Made by a program: the position numbers and the translations under genes. A stretch of 19,394 nucleotides of DNA from UBA1724 sp051884615 (GTDB taxonomy: Bacteria > Verrucomicrobiota > Lentisphaeria > Oligosphaerales > Oligosphaeraceae). Positions 1 to 8,269 of the stretch are shown here, one piece after another. Each line of letters begins with the position of its first letter. Within the stretch, counting starts at the first letter, position 1. The notes below the pieces were generated by a model. It saw only the letters and a list, made by a program, of their open reading frames with translations. It searched no databases and was not told the origin of the DNA. The stretch is from NCBI GenBank assembly GCA_051884615.1, contig JBJEVT010000014.1, forward strand, positions 1 through 19,394, in the 5' to 3' direction.

Positions 1-41
1 AGAGCGTGCGAAAGTAGCGCGGCGCGAACCTTTTTCTTCAG

Positions 42-78
42 GGCCCGCCCCCTCCCACGGGGCGGGTCTTTTTTTTTT
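42..78 (+). terminator. Rho-independent terminator of an upstream gene outside the window
   Basis: An 8-bp perfect GC stem (CCCGCCCC at 44-51 with GGGGCGGG at 59-66) encloses a 7-nt loop. It is followed by a T-rich tail with ten consecutive Ts at 69-78. The orientation means it ends a plus-strand transcript that enters from before base 1. No coding sequence of that gene could be recognised in bases 1-41. Confidence 0.85.
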
Positions 79-92
79 GCCCAGGGGGACCC

Positions 93-127
93 CTCCGTGT
101 GCTCCGTGTTCCAGCGGAGCGCCTCCG
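93..127. repeat. Dispersed intergenic repeat, copy 1 (partial)
   Basis: The stretch CTCCGTGTGCTCCGTGTT followed by AGCGGAGCGCC closely matches 16356-16386 (CTCCGTGTGCTCTGTGTT then AAGCGGCAGCGCC), with a few mismatches and one-base gaps. It is a single partial unit lying between a terminator and the promoter of the pilin-like gene. No open frame here looks like a gene. Confidence 0.6.
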
Positions 128-178
128 GGGCGACCGGAATCTCCTGGAAGCTGTGGCAATCCGTGTGTTCTGGCGGGG

Positions 179-206
179 TTGTTTTTCGGGAAAAAGTACC
201 TATAAT
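179..206 (+). promoter_or_regulatory. Putative sigma70-type promoter of the pilin-like gene
   Basis: A perfect TATAAT lies at 201-206, with a TTGTTT -35-like hexamer at 179-184 and a 16-nt spacer. It sits in one of the few AT-rich patches of this region. Transcription would start near 213, giving a leader of about 45 nt before the ATG at 259. Confidence 0.6.
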
Positions 207-258
207 TTTCCTTGTGATCGAGTGTTGTCACCGAGTATTTTCACAGGGAGATTCCACC

Positions 259-1047
259 ATGAAAAAGACTTTCACGCTCATTGAACTTCTGGTTGTCATC
301 GCCATCATCGCCATTTTGGCGGCCATGTTGCTGCCGGCCCTTTCCAAGGCCCGCGAGAAAGCCCGTGCCATCAGCTGCACCAACAACCTGAAGCAGATGC
401 AGCTGGGCAACATCCTCTACGGCAACGACTACGACGATTATCTGCCCCCGAATACCTATGATAGCGGCGAGGGTCTCACCTATTGGTTCTGCTACAATCC
501 TATGATTCCCGAAACCCCCATGACCTACGCCAAGTGGCTGGAGAAGGATCCTGCGGCAGACATCAATGCCTCCGGCGCCGACAAGTCCGCCTGGCACAAG
601 GTCACTCTTTGTCCCTCCTGCCCCACCTCCGAGCGTTCCAAGGGTAACAACGGCTATCGGAGCAACTGCGGTATGGGCTACATCGCCAACTACCTCACTT
701 GGACGGGCACCGGCTGGTGGCAGAGCTGCATCTGGCATCGGATCAGCTCCATCAAGTACGCCTCCCTCCATGTGAATTTCATGGACGCCATCCGGAACAC
801 TTACGCCGGCTGGGAGGATCAGCCCTGGGCTCCCACGGACATCATCGTGGATGACGTGGTGAACCGCGGCGGTCCCCAGTTCCGTCACTCCGACCAGATG
901 AACGCCTCCTTCACCGACGGCCATGTGGAGCCCATTCCCAAGCAGAAGGCCCTGACCCGGGATTCCTCCCGCGCCAACAACCGGTACTTCCTGGTTGACT
1001 ACTACTGGTATCCCACTGCCAACGTCTGGGGCGGCGAGCAGCGCTAG
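259..1047 (+). CDS. Prepilin-type N-terminal cleavage/methylation protein with H-X9-DG motif (type II pseudopilin-like)
   Basis: This 262-residue protein starts with a type IV pilin/pseudopilin signal: two lysines, then FTLIELLVVIAIIAIL (residues 5-20), the hydrophobic helix that anchors pilins in the inner membrane. Glu9 is the conserved +5 residue; the -1 residue is Thr4 rather than the usual Gly. Near the C-terminus, His210, nine residues, then Asp220-Gly221 make the H-X9-DG signature of the large prepilin families of Lentisphaerota, Planctomycetes and Verrucomicrobia. The middle is rich in aromatics and Cys (Cys40, 78, 118, 121, 137, 157). The ATG at 259 is chosen because an AGGGAG ribosome site lies at 245-250 and the pilin signal begins there; an upstream in-frame ATG at 97 adds junk. 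It has its own promoter and terminator. Such proteins are thought to be processed by a PilD-type peptidase and go to a pseudopilus or the cell surface; the exact role is unknown. Confidence 0.93.
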   Translation: MKKTFTLIELLVVIAIIAILAAMLLPALSKAREKARAISCTNNLKQMQLGNILYGNDYDDYLPPNTYDSGEGLTYWFCYNPMIPETPMTYAKWLEKDPAADINASGADKSAWHKVTLCPSCPTSERSKGNNGYRSNCGMGYIANYLTWTGTGWWQSCIWHRISSIKYASLHVNFMDAIRNTYAGWEDQPWAPTDIIVDDVVNRGGPQFRHSDQMNASFTDGHVEPIPKQKALTRDSSRANNRYFLVDYYWYPTANVWGGEQR

Positions 1048-1087
1048 TCCTCTCTTGTTCCTGATTCTTTGAACAGGTCATGAATCG

Positions 1088-1124
1088 GGGCGGTCTTCTT
1101 CGGAAAAAGGAGGCCGCCCGTTTT
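1088..1124 (+). terminator. Rho-independent terminator after the pilin-like gene
   Basis: A long hairpin pairs GGGCGG (1088-1093) with CCGCCC (1114-1119). The pairing continues inward, with G-T pairs, through TCTTCTT against AAGGAGG, leaving a small loop near 1101-1106. A short GTTTTC tail follows. It lies 40 nt after the stop codon and makes the pilin-like gene monocistronic. Confidence 0.8.
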
Positions 1125-1150
1125 CATTCTGACCCACCTGCTTCCTGCCC

Positions 1151-3252
1151 ATGGCGCCTTCCCTCCGATTCCTGACAGGGATTCTCTCTCTTCTCCTTCC
1201 TTGCCTCCCCCTTCTGGCCGGCTTTCCCGTGGCCACGGAGGGACGTGCCCTGACCCGGATTGTGATTCCCCGGGGAGCGGATTCCCGCCTCCGATACGCG
1301 GCCTCCGAACTCCAGGATTTTTTCCTGCAGATGACGGAGGCGGCGATTCCCGTGGAGGCCGTGGAGGCGCCCGTGGAGGCCGCCATTTGCCTGGGATTCT
1401 CTCCCCAGGGGCTGGCTTTGGATGAATATGTAGTGGAGGCCGGGGAGAGGGGAGTGCGTCTGGACGGGGGAGGGGAGCGGGGGGGCCGCTTTATGCCGTC
1501 TACGGTCTGCTCAAGGCACTGGGCTGCGCCTGGCCCCGTCCCGAGGAGCTTTGGCAGGAGATTCCCCTTTGCCGGGAATTGGAGATTCCCTCCTTGTCGC
1601 TTCGGACGGCTCCCTTCTTTGCGGTGCGGGGCGTGCACGCGGCGGGGGGGCGGGAACTGTGGCGCTGGATGGCCTTCAATGGTCAGAATTATCGTTTGCA
1701 GAATCCTCCGGGATACTATGGCGCGGAGGAAATGCGCTCCATGGGCGTGGAGCCCTTCTTCATCTCCCATTCCTTTGCCCATTGGATCGACCGCGGCACC
1801 CTGGCTGCCCATCCCGAGTGGAATCCCCTCGTCCAGGGGAGGCGGGAGCCCCCGCCGGAGGATGGAAATCCCCATTGGGTCCATCGGCAGCTGTGCCTGG
1901 GCAACGGGGAATTGCGGCGCGCCATGGCCGAGAGAATCCTGGCGTATCTGGAGGCACATCCGGAAATGGACACGGTGGCCCTGGAGCCCAATGACGGGGA
2001 TGGCTACTGCGAATGTGAACTGTGCCATGCCTACGGCGCCACCATCAGCCAGCAGGTCTTCCGCTGGGCGTCGGAGATGGCGAAGGCCGTGCAGGAGAAG
2101 CACCCGGAGGTGCGCTGCCTGATTTTGAGCTACGCCGCCCATGAGGAGCTTCCCAGTTTCCCCATGCCGGACAACCTGTGGTTCGGGGTGGTCGTCAACA
2201 ACAGAAACTACGGCAGGCCCCTTTCCGCGCCGGAGAACCAGGTCTTCCGGGAGCGCCTGGAGCGCTGGGCCGCCACATTCCCCCGCAGAGTCTACCTCTA
2301 CGAACTCTGGCTCAAAGAATATTTCCAGGGATGGATCTCCCCCTATGAAAGCATCTTCACCCAGGACATGAAGCTGTATCGGGACCTGGGCCTGGCGGGC
2401 ATTGAGCCGGAGGGCATACATCCCTCTCCCGCCGTGGAATGTCTGCGGCATGCCTTGAGCTGGAACCCCGACGCGGACCCCGGGGAAATCCTGGAGGAGA
2501 TGTGCCGTCGGCTCTATGGACCGGGCGGCGGTGCCATGTTCCGCTTCTACCGTCTCCTGGACGAACGGAATTCCCAGCTGGGCATCACCCTGCAGAGCAT
2601 GAGCGCCTTTTCTCTCTTCACCCAGCCCGTCGCCCGGGAAGGGGAGCGCCTGCTCCAGGAAGCCTGGGAGAAAACCCGGGAGTTCCCCAAGGCCCGGCGG
2701 CGCATCCATGCCGAACGGGAGAATTTCGCCCGGGCGGTGGCATGCGGGAAGAGCTGGCGCCCCGGGGAGGCGCGTCCCTGGGATGACACCCTGCGCCGGA
2801 AGAACCGGCTGAAGAACGGGGGCTTCGAGGAGGGGCTCCAGGGGGTCGTCTGCAGCACGATGACGGGACGCTTCTCCTACGGAATCGTGCCGGATGCCTG
2901 GGAAGGGAAGCAGGCCGGGGAAATCCGGGTGCGGGAACCAGGGTGGGGACGGATGATTCTGGAGACGGATTCCCTGGACCCCTCCCGAAAATATGCGGTG
3001 GAGGTGATGGTGAAGACCGTGGACGGGGCGGATATGTCCCAGTTCTGGCTTCAGGCGGAGGGATGTCCCGCCATTCTCTATCGTCTGGGAGACACCGGGG
3101 GAGAATGGTGGCGGCTCACCTTGCGGGAGGTTGAGGTGCCCAAGGGACGTCTTTCCCTCTTCATGACCATCAACACCGCCCCGGACCGGGGTGCCGTGCG
3201 CTACGACGACCTGATCGTCGTCCCGGAGGAGGAATATCCTTTGGCGCCGTGA
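1151..3252 (+). CDS. DUF4838 domain protein (alpha-glucuronidase-like, secreted), frameshifted at about 1479-1485
   Basis: Two frames together encode one protein of about 700 residues. The first frame (1151 to about 1485) gives a signal peptide (hydrophobic stretch ending LPLLAG) and an N-terminal domain with the pattern IVIPRGADSRLRYAASELQDF, typical of GH67/DUF4838 N-domains. The second frame carries LYAVYGLLKALGC from 1489, then the DUF4838 core: QLCLGN, followed by a PNDGDGYCECELCHAYG cysteine motif near 1990-2040. The C-terminus (from about NGGFEEG, 2815) looks like a carbohydrate-binding beta-sandwich ending RYDDLIVV. The break is in a run of seven Gs (1479-1485); one extra G restores a single frame. 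It may be an assembly error, a true mutation or slippage. DUF4838 proteins sit in glycan-degradation loci, but their substrates are mostly unproven. The ATG at 1151 has no Shine-Dalgarno sequence but precedes a good signal peptide. It converges with uxaB, 9 nt apart. Confidence 0.82.
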
Positions 3253-3258
3253 GGCGCC
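3243..3258. terminator. Hairpin between convergent genes (possible weak bidirectional terminator)
   Basis: GGCGCC at 3243-3248 and GGCGCC at 3253-3258 pair around a GTGA loop that contains the stop codon of the DUF4838 gene. No T-run follows on either strand, so intrinsic termination is doubtful. It is the only structure in the 9-nt gap between the convergent genes. Confidence 0.35.
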
Positions 3259-3261
3259 GGG

Positions 3262-4584
3262 TCACATCCGGGAGCGGATGGCCTCCTCCAGCCGGGGGAT
3301 CTGGGTCAGATCCTCTCCCCAGAGGGCGGTGTTGCCCAGGATACGGGCGAGGTCGGGATTCCCCCGGAAGAAATCCAGGACCTCGGGGACGTCGTTCCCC
3401 CGGCCCTGGAGATAGTATTGCAGCAGATAGGCCAGGGACTGGGTCATGGCCGGGGGCAGGGTGTGGAACTTCTCCTGGTATTCCCGGAGGGAGGGCAGCA
3501 CCCGCGCCCTCCATTTGGAGACGCTGTTCAAGGCGATGGAGAGGAGCCGGTGGTGGGCATAGGGATTGGCGAAGCGCTCCAGGACCGCCTTCCCGTATTC
3601 CTCCTTCTCCTGCTCCGGCAAGGGGAGAATGGGGGCGACCTCCTGGAAGAGGAGGGTCTGCAGATAGGGGAGGTATTTGGGGGAGCGCAGCATTTCATCC
3701 ACGGTGGTCAGCCCGTCCATGATGGCGCCCAGGACGCTGGCGGTGTGGGCGCCGTTGAGCATCCGCACCTTTCGGGTGCGATAGATTGAGATGTCCGGGG
3801 AGACCACCATGTTCAGGCCTGCCGCCTCCGCGGGGAAGGACTTCCGCAGACGTTCCGGCTGGTCGGTCTCCACGGCCAGGAAGAAGAAGGGCTCGCAGCA
3901 GACCAGGCAGTCGTCCTTCTCCCCCAGAAGCTTCTGGAAATATTCCTCCTCGCCGGCGGGGAAGCCGGAGACGATGCGGTCCACCAGAGTGTTGCAGAAA
4001 AGACATTCCTTTTCCACATAGGCGAGGATTTCCGGGGCGGCCTGCTGGTCCTGCAAATGCCGCATCACATATTCCTTGAGCAACGTCCCGTTGTTCTCCA
4101 GGAGTTCGCAGGGCAGAAGAATCACACCGGGAAGTCCGGCCTCGGCCCGGAGAGCAAGGAGGCGGGCAAGCCGGGCGGGATAGGTCTGTTCGTCCCCGGA
4201 GCGATAGACGAGCCCGGCCTCCGTCACATTGGAGACGATGATCTCCAAGGTGGGGGAGAGGGCGGCCTCCTGGATCTTTTCCTGATCCTGGTCAGGCAGA
4301 TAGGCGCCCCGGACGCACTGGATGAGGGCGGGGCGTTCCCAGGGCGCCCCGTTCACCATTCCCCGCTCCACCACATGGTAGCGCCCCCCCTGGGCGTTCA
4401 GGGCGTGGCAGACCCCGGGGTTCCCTCCCGCCCGGGGCTTGACGATTTGGACGCTTCCTTGGAAGAGCCCCTTCTCGTTCATCTTCTCCACCATCCAGTC
4501 CACGAAGGCGCGAAGGAAGTTTCCCTCTCCGAATTGGAGGAGCTTGAGGGGGAGGCGGGGAGGAGCGGGGCAGGGGCGGCACAT
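3262..4584 (-). CDS. uxaB: Tagaturonate reductase (altronate oxidoreductase), mannitol dehydrogenase family
   Basis: The predicted enzyme (440 residues) reduces D-tagaturonate to D-altronate with NADH in the cytoplasm, a step of galacturonate breakdown (known for the family, EC 1.1.1.58). Diagnostic segments are LQFGEGNFLRAF (residues 16-27, the nucleotide-binding start), SNVTEAGL near 118, PCELLENNG near 158, FCNTLVDRIVSG near 196, KVRMLNGAHT at 272-281 (catalytic-region Lys, Asn and His), and FANPYAHHRLLSIALNSVSKW at about 338-358. It is somewhat shorter than E. coli UxaB (about 480). The start is ATG at 4584, after a pyrimidine-rich stretch with no Shine-Dalgarno sequence. It lies 30 nt behind ftsI on the same strand with no visible terminator, so it may be read with the division cluster, an odd pairing. 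Fructuronate reductase (UxuB) is a related alternative, but the N-terminal motif favours UxaB. Confidence 0.85.
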   Translation of the reverse strand: MCRPCPAPPRLPLKLLQFGEGNFLRAFVDWMVEKMNEKGLFQGSVQIVKPRAGGNPGVCHALNAQGGRYHVVERGMVNGAPWERPALIQCVRGAYLPDQDQEKIQEAALSPTLEIIVSNVTEAGLVYRSGDEQTYPARLARLLALRAEAGLPGVILLPCELLENNGTLLKEYVMRHLQDQQAAPEILAYVEKECLFCNTLVDRIVSGFPAGEEEYFQKLLGEKDDCLVCCEPFFFLAVETDQPERLRKSFPAEAAGLNMVVSPDISIYRTRKVRMLNGAHTASVLGAIMDGLTTVDEMLRSPKYLPYLQTLLFQEVAPILPLPEQEKEEYGKAVLERFANPYAHHRLLSIALNSVSKWRARVLPSLREYQEKFHTLPPAMTQSLAYLLQYYLQGRGNDVPEVLDFFRGNPDLARILGNTALWGEDLTQIPRLEEAIRSRM

Positions 4585-4614
4585 GGAGAGCAGGGAGGCA
4601 AGCCCGGGACGGGG

Positions 4615-6825
4615 CTACCGTTGGGCGGTGGAGGGACGGGAGGCGGTTTTCTTGGGGGGCTCCTTTTCGTCCTCGTCGGGAGCCACCTGGAGATATTCCA
4701 ACGCCCGGGTGGCGATCCGCTGGAAGACCGGGGCGGCCACGCCGGCGCCGGTGTGGGCTCCCACCGTGGGATTTTCCGCGGAGACCATCAGGAGGAACCT
4801 GGGGCGGGAGGCGGGGGCGAAGCCGATGAAGGAGGCGAGGAACTGGTTTTCCGCATAATGTCCCCGGATGCCCTTGGCCAGGTCGGGCTGGATCCACATC
4901 TGTCCGGTGCCGGTCTTGCCGGCCACCTGGAAGTTTTTCACCGCCGCCCGTGTGCCGGTGCCGCCCTGCTGGGTGACCATGGTCAGCGCCCGGGTCATCT
5001 TCTCCACGGCGCTGGCGGAGACGGGCTCGCCCTTGGGGTGGGGACGGGCGTATTCCACGGTGCCATCGGCATGCTGCACCCGATCCACCAGGTAGGGTTG
5101 CATGATCTCCCCGTGGTTGGCCAAGGCGCTCCATGCCTGGAGCACCTGGAGGAGGGGCACCGTGATGCCCTGGCCCATGGGCACGCGGGTGATGGTGAGG
5201 GAATCCCACTGGTGCAGGGCGCGGAAGAGTCCCCGGGACTCCTGACGGAAGACCACCGGGTCCCCCTCCTCGGGATAGAATCCCAGGCCCGTGGGCTTGC
5301 CGAAGCCGAAGGCGCGGAGGTAGGAATACATCTTCTCCTCCCCCAGATCCAGGGAGAACTTGGCCGTGCCGATGTTGCTGGATTTCTGGATGACCTGGGC
5401 CAGGGTCAGGTCCTCGTAGGCGTGGGAATCCCGCAATGCCTTGCGGTTGTATGTCCATCTCCCTTTCTCGCAATCCTTTACCGTATTCAGATCGGCGACG
5501 CCGGCGTCCAGGACCGCGGTGAGGCTGATGGGCTTCATGATGGAGCCCGGATCGTAGCACTGTAGCAGAATGTGGTTCTGGCAGACATCGGGGTCCTCCA
5601 TGGTGCTGCGGTCGTTGGGATTGAACTGGGGGAACTGGGCCAGGCCCATGATGGCGCCGGTGGAGGGATCCACCATGATGGCGTAGGCGCGGTCCGGCCG
5701 GTGTTTTTCCCAGAGGACCGCCAACTCCTCCTCCAGGATGCGCTGGATGGGCTCCTGGATGGTGAGGTAGACGTCGCTGCCGTCGACGGGTTCTTCCAGG
5801 AGCTGGGTTCCCTCCTCCAGGGGATTGAACTTGGAGTCATGCTGGAAGGCGGTTTTCCCCAGAGTGGGCTTGAGGTAGGAATCCATCAGGGCCTCCACGC
5901 CGGAGACGCCCTGGTTCTCGTGGTTGGTGTAGCCCAGGAGATTGGAGAGCTCGGAGTTCCGGGGATAGAAGCGGACCCAGGAATCCAGGTAGCGCACCCC
6001 CCTGCGGATGCCGGCGGTCTGCAGCTCCTCCAGAATCAGGGAGGCGCTCTCCCGGGAGATGCCGCGCTTGACGGAAATCTCCTGGCACCGCTCCTGGGTG
6101 TTCTGGATTTTGTTCTTCAGGTCCAGCTTGCTGATGTTGAAGCACTCCGGAATCCGCTGCAGGCAAATCTCCACCTGCTCCTTGGTGAGCCCCCGGGGAG
6201 ACAAATAGGCCTTGAAGGCGATGGGACGCCCCTGGGCATCCCGGATGGGACGGAGAATCAGGCCGGGAATGGTGCTCAAAGCATACTCATGGACATACTC
6301 CATGGGGATGCCGTCGGAGATCTTCATGATGAAGACATGGTCCGCCGCCTCCTGGAAGCGCTTCTCCAGGGCGGCGGGATCCAGATCCAGATGACGGGCG
6401 ATGACTTTGGCCACCAGGGGAATCTTCTCCTGGAAGCGGCGGGGCTCCACATAGAGGTCCTTGGTGGACTGGTCCACGGCGAACTTGTTGCCGTTGATGT
6501 CCAGGATGCTGCCCCGCTTGGCGGTCATGACGGAGGTGCGCACCGTGAGGCGCCGGGCGTGGTCCTGATAGTATCCCCCGTCAAAGAGCTGGATCCGGGC
6601 GATATGGAAGAGGAGGAGGAAGAAGATCAGGAAGGAGACGATCTCCAGAATCATCCTCCGGGCCAGCAGCCCCCGGCGCAGCTGGGCGGTGAAGACCTTT
6701 CCCTCCTCCTCTCCCCCTTCGCAGGTCTCCTTCCACGGCTGAACCATCCCCAGAAGACGCACAAACCACCCTCTTCCTTCCCCGGCGGGGGTGGAGCAGG
6801 GTGGTTGGGTGGAGGGACGGGGCAT
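4615..6825 (-). CDS. ftsI: Division-type class B penicillin-binding protein (peptidoglycan transpeptidase)
   Basis: The 736-residue product cross-links septal peptidoglycan in the periplasm. A cytoplasmic N-terminus of about 57 residues is followed by a membrane helix at about 58-78 (ILEIVSFLIFFLLLFHIARI). A PBP-dimerisation domain follows (RGSILDINGN at 104-113, extending to about 320), then a transpeptidase domain. The three catalytic motifs are visible: SIMK with Ser428 and Lys431, SSN at 482-484, and KTG at 637-639. It is longer than E. coli FtsI (588), mainly through the N-terminal tail and extra sequence at about 150-290. The C-terminal tail is charged and there is no PASTA domain. It follows ftsL by 46 nt, and the neighbours mraZ and rsmH support a division rather than elongation role. 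The start could instead be Met27 (6747). No Shine-Dalgarno sequence precedes either. Confidence 0.92.
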   Translation of the reverse strand: MPRPSTQPPCSTPAGEGRGWFVRLLGMVQPWKETCEGGEEEGKVFTAQLRRGLLARRMILEIVSFLIFFLLLFHIARIQLFDGGYYQDHARRLTVRTSVMTAKRGSILDINGNKFAVDQSTKDLYVEPRRFQEKIPLVAKVIARHLDLDPAALEKRFQEAADHVFIMKISDGIPMEYVHEYALSTIPGLILRPIRDAQGRPIAFKAYLSPRGLTKEQVEICLQRIPECFNISKLDLKNKIQNTQERCQEISVKRGISRESASLILEELQTAGIRRGVRYLDSWVRFYPRNSELSNLLGYTNHENQGVSGVEALMDSYLKPTLGKTAFQHDSKFNPLEEGTQLLEEPVDGSDVYLTIQEPIQRILEEELAVLWEKHRPDRAYAIMVDPSTGAIMGLAQFPQFNPNDRSTMEDPDVCQNHILLQCYDPGSIMKPISLTAVLDAGVADLNTVKDCEKGRWTYNRKALRDSHAYEDLTLAQVIQKSSNIGTAKFSLDLGEEKMYSYLRAFGFGKPTGLGFYPEEGDPVVFRQESRGLFRALHQWDSLTITRVPMGQGITVPLLQVLQAWSALANHGEIMQPYLVDRVQHADGTVEYARPHPKGEPVSASAVEKMTRALTMVTQQGGTGTRAAVKNFQVAGKTGTGQMWIQPDLAKGIRGHYAENQFLASFIGFAPASRPRFLLMVSAENPTVGAHTGAGVAAPVFQRIATRALEYLQVAPDEDEKEPPKKTASRPSTAQR

Positions 6826-6871
6826 GGAGAACTAGGGGAGGGGAGGAGGCATGGGGGTGGGGGGAATGAGG

Positions 6872-7255
6872 TCAGCGCCGGGCGCCCACGGTGACCGGGA
6901 TGATGCGCCCTTCCTGGGTGCGGCAGACCTTCATGGGGATGACCTTCTGGTTGTGCGGGGGATGGCGCAGACCCAGGGGGGTGGCCAGGCGGGCGATGCT
7001 GCCGCCGTCCATCAATTCCTCCAGCTTGTTGTCCCGGTTCAGCAGCGTCTTCTGCAATTCCTCCCGGCGAAGCTCCGTTTCCCGGATTTCCTTGCGGAGG
7101 CTGCGCACAGTCTGCTCGGTCCGCAGGTGCCCCAGGACGACAAAGGCGCCAAAAACAACCGTGGAGACAAAGAGAAGGATGAACACGACGGGTTCCATCC
7201 GGCCTTTGTCCCGCTTGTGCCTGGGAATGGGATTGCTGGTGGTGTAGAGGTGCAT
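6872..7255 (-). CDS. ftsL: FtsL-like cell division protein (single-pass membrane, coiled coil)
   Basis: A 127-residue bitopic protein. A short basic cytoplasmic tail (residues 1-20) is followed by a membrane helix at about 22-42 and then a charged heptad-like segment at about 45-80 (RSLRKEIRETELRREELQK) typical of the FtsL/FtsB leucine-zipper region. Similarity alone is weak, as usual for FtsL; the call rests on topology and on its place between rsmH and ftsI, the canonical dcw order. FtsL joins FtsB and FtsQ to activate FtsW-FtsI. The start is ATG at 7255, 42 nt past the rsmH stop; Met20 (7198) would remove the basic tail and is less likely. No Shine-Dalgarno sequence is evident. Confidence 0.78.
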   Translation of the reverse strand: MHLYTTSNPIPRHKRDKGRMEPVVFILLFVSTVVFGAFVVLGHLRTEQTVRSLRKEIRETELRREELQKTLLNRDNKLEELMDGGSIARLATPLGLRHPPHNQKVIPMKVCRTQEGRIIPVTVGARR

Positions 7256-7297
7256 GTCAGGGGATGCCGGGCGTGCTGGGAGGAAGGGGGGAGGGGA

Positions 7298-8269
7298 TTA
7301 GTTCCTGGGAAATTCCGGGGGGGTGTGGGTTCGTTGTGCCGCCCGGAGTTTTGCGCAGCCGGCCCGGGGATTCCGGTCCAGTTCCTCCTGGGAGGCGGTG
7401 AGGGGTTTTCGGGTGAGGATTTGGAAGGTGACCTGCTTGTGGCAGACGCATCGGGGCACGGCCGGAGGGCATACGCAAGCCAGGGCGGCGTGCTGGAAGA
7501 AGCGCTTCACCATGCGGTCCTCCAGGGAGTGGAAGCTGATGACCACCAGGCGCCCCCCGGGGGAAAGGAGACGCTCCGCCGCCTTCAGGGCCTCCTCCAA
7601 TTCCTCCAGCTCGCGGTTGACGGCGATGCGAAGGGCCTGGAAGACCCGGGTGGGCGGCGGCAGACCGTGCTGGCGGGCGCGCCCCACCACCCGCTCCAGG
7701 AGCTGGGCCAACTCGCCCGTGGTGGACCAGGGACGCTCCCGGCGACGCTCCACGATGGCACGGGCGATGGGACGGGAAAGACGCTCCTCGCCGTAGGTCC
7801 AGAAGAGGTCCGCCAGGGCTTCCTGGGGAAGGGTGTTGAGGAGGTCGGCGGCGGTGGGGTCCGGGGAGGAGGGATCCATCCGCATGTCCAGGGGGGCGTC
7901 GAAGCGGAAGGAGAATCCCCGTTCCGGGGTGTCGATCTGGGGAGAGGAGACGCCGATGTCCAGGAGGATGCCGTCCACGCTCTCCCATCCCTGTTGTGCG
8001 GCGGCCTCCTCCATCTGGCTGAAGGTGCCGTGCCAGGGATGGAAGCGGGCGCCGAAGGGGGCCAGGCGCCGGGTGGCGGCCTCCAGGGCGGCGGGGTCCC
8101 GGTCGATGCCCAGCACCTCCCGTGAAGCGTCCTGCTCCAGGAGCGCCTGGGAGTCCCCCCCGCCTCCCAGGGTGCCATCCACGACTCTCGGTCCCGGCAG
8201 TTCCCGGAGGAGCTGGAGGGCCTCCTGCTGCAGGACGGGGATATGGAGGAAGGAGGAATCCTGGGTCAT
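7298..8269 (-). CDS. rsmH: 16S rRNA (cytosine(1402)-N(4))-methyltransferase
   Basis: The 323-residue product N4-methylates C1402 in the 16S rRNA decoding centre using S-adenosylmethionine. Conserved family blocks in order: IPVLQQEAL (10-18), VVDGTLGGGGDS (29-40, SAM site, with Asp where many members have His), LGIDRDPAAL (53-62), LLDIGVSSPQ (102-111), ERGFSFRFDAPLDMRMD (116-132), TRVFQALRIAVNREL (207-221), VISFHSLEDRMVKRFF (243-258) and NPRAGCAKLRAAQR (300-313). Length is normal for the family. Its ATG overlaps the mraZ stop in an ATGA arrangement (8266-8269), so the two are translationally coupled. The longer upstream reading in the same frame is only the shadow of mraZ. Confidence 0.96.
   Translation of the reverse strand: MTQDSSFLHIPVLQQEALQLLRELPGPRVVDGTLGGGGDSQALLEQDASREVLGIDRDPAALEAATRRLAPFGARFHPWHGTFSQMEEAAAQQGWESVDGILLDIGVSSPQIDTPERGFSFRFDAPLDMRMDPSSPDPTAADLLNTLPQEALADLFWTYGEERLSRPIARAIVERRRERPWSTTGELAQLLERVVGRARQHGLPPPTRVFQALRIAVNRELEELEEALKAAERLLSPGGRLVVISFHSLEDRMVKRFFQHAALACVCPPAVPRCVCHKQVTFQILTRKPLTASQEELDRNPRAGCAKLRAAQRTHTPPEFPRN

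Noticed and set aside
1479..1489. Programmed ribosomal frameshifting as the explanation of the DUF4838 frame change.
   Set aside because: No downstream stimulatory structure or upstream internal Shine-Dalgarno site is evident, and a plain G-run length change is simpler.
4057..8125. Long plus-strand open frames opposite uxaB, ftsI, ftsL and rsmH.
   Set aside because: They mirror strongly conserved genes on the other strand and show no motifs of their own.
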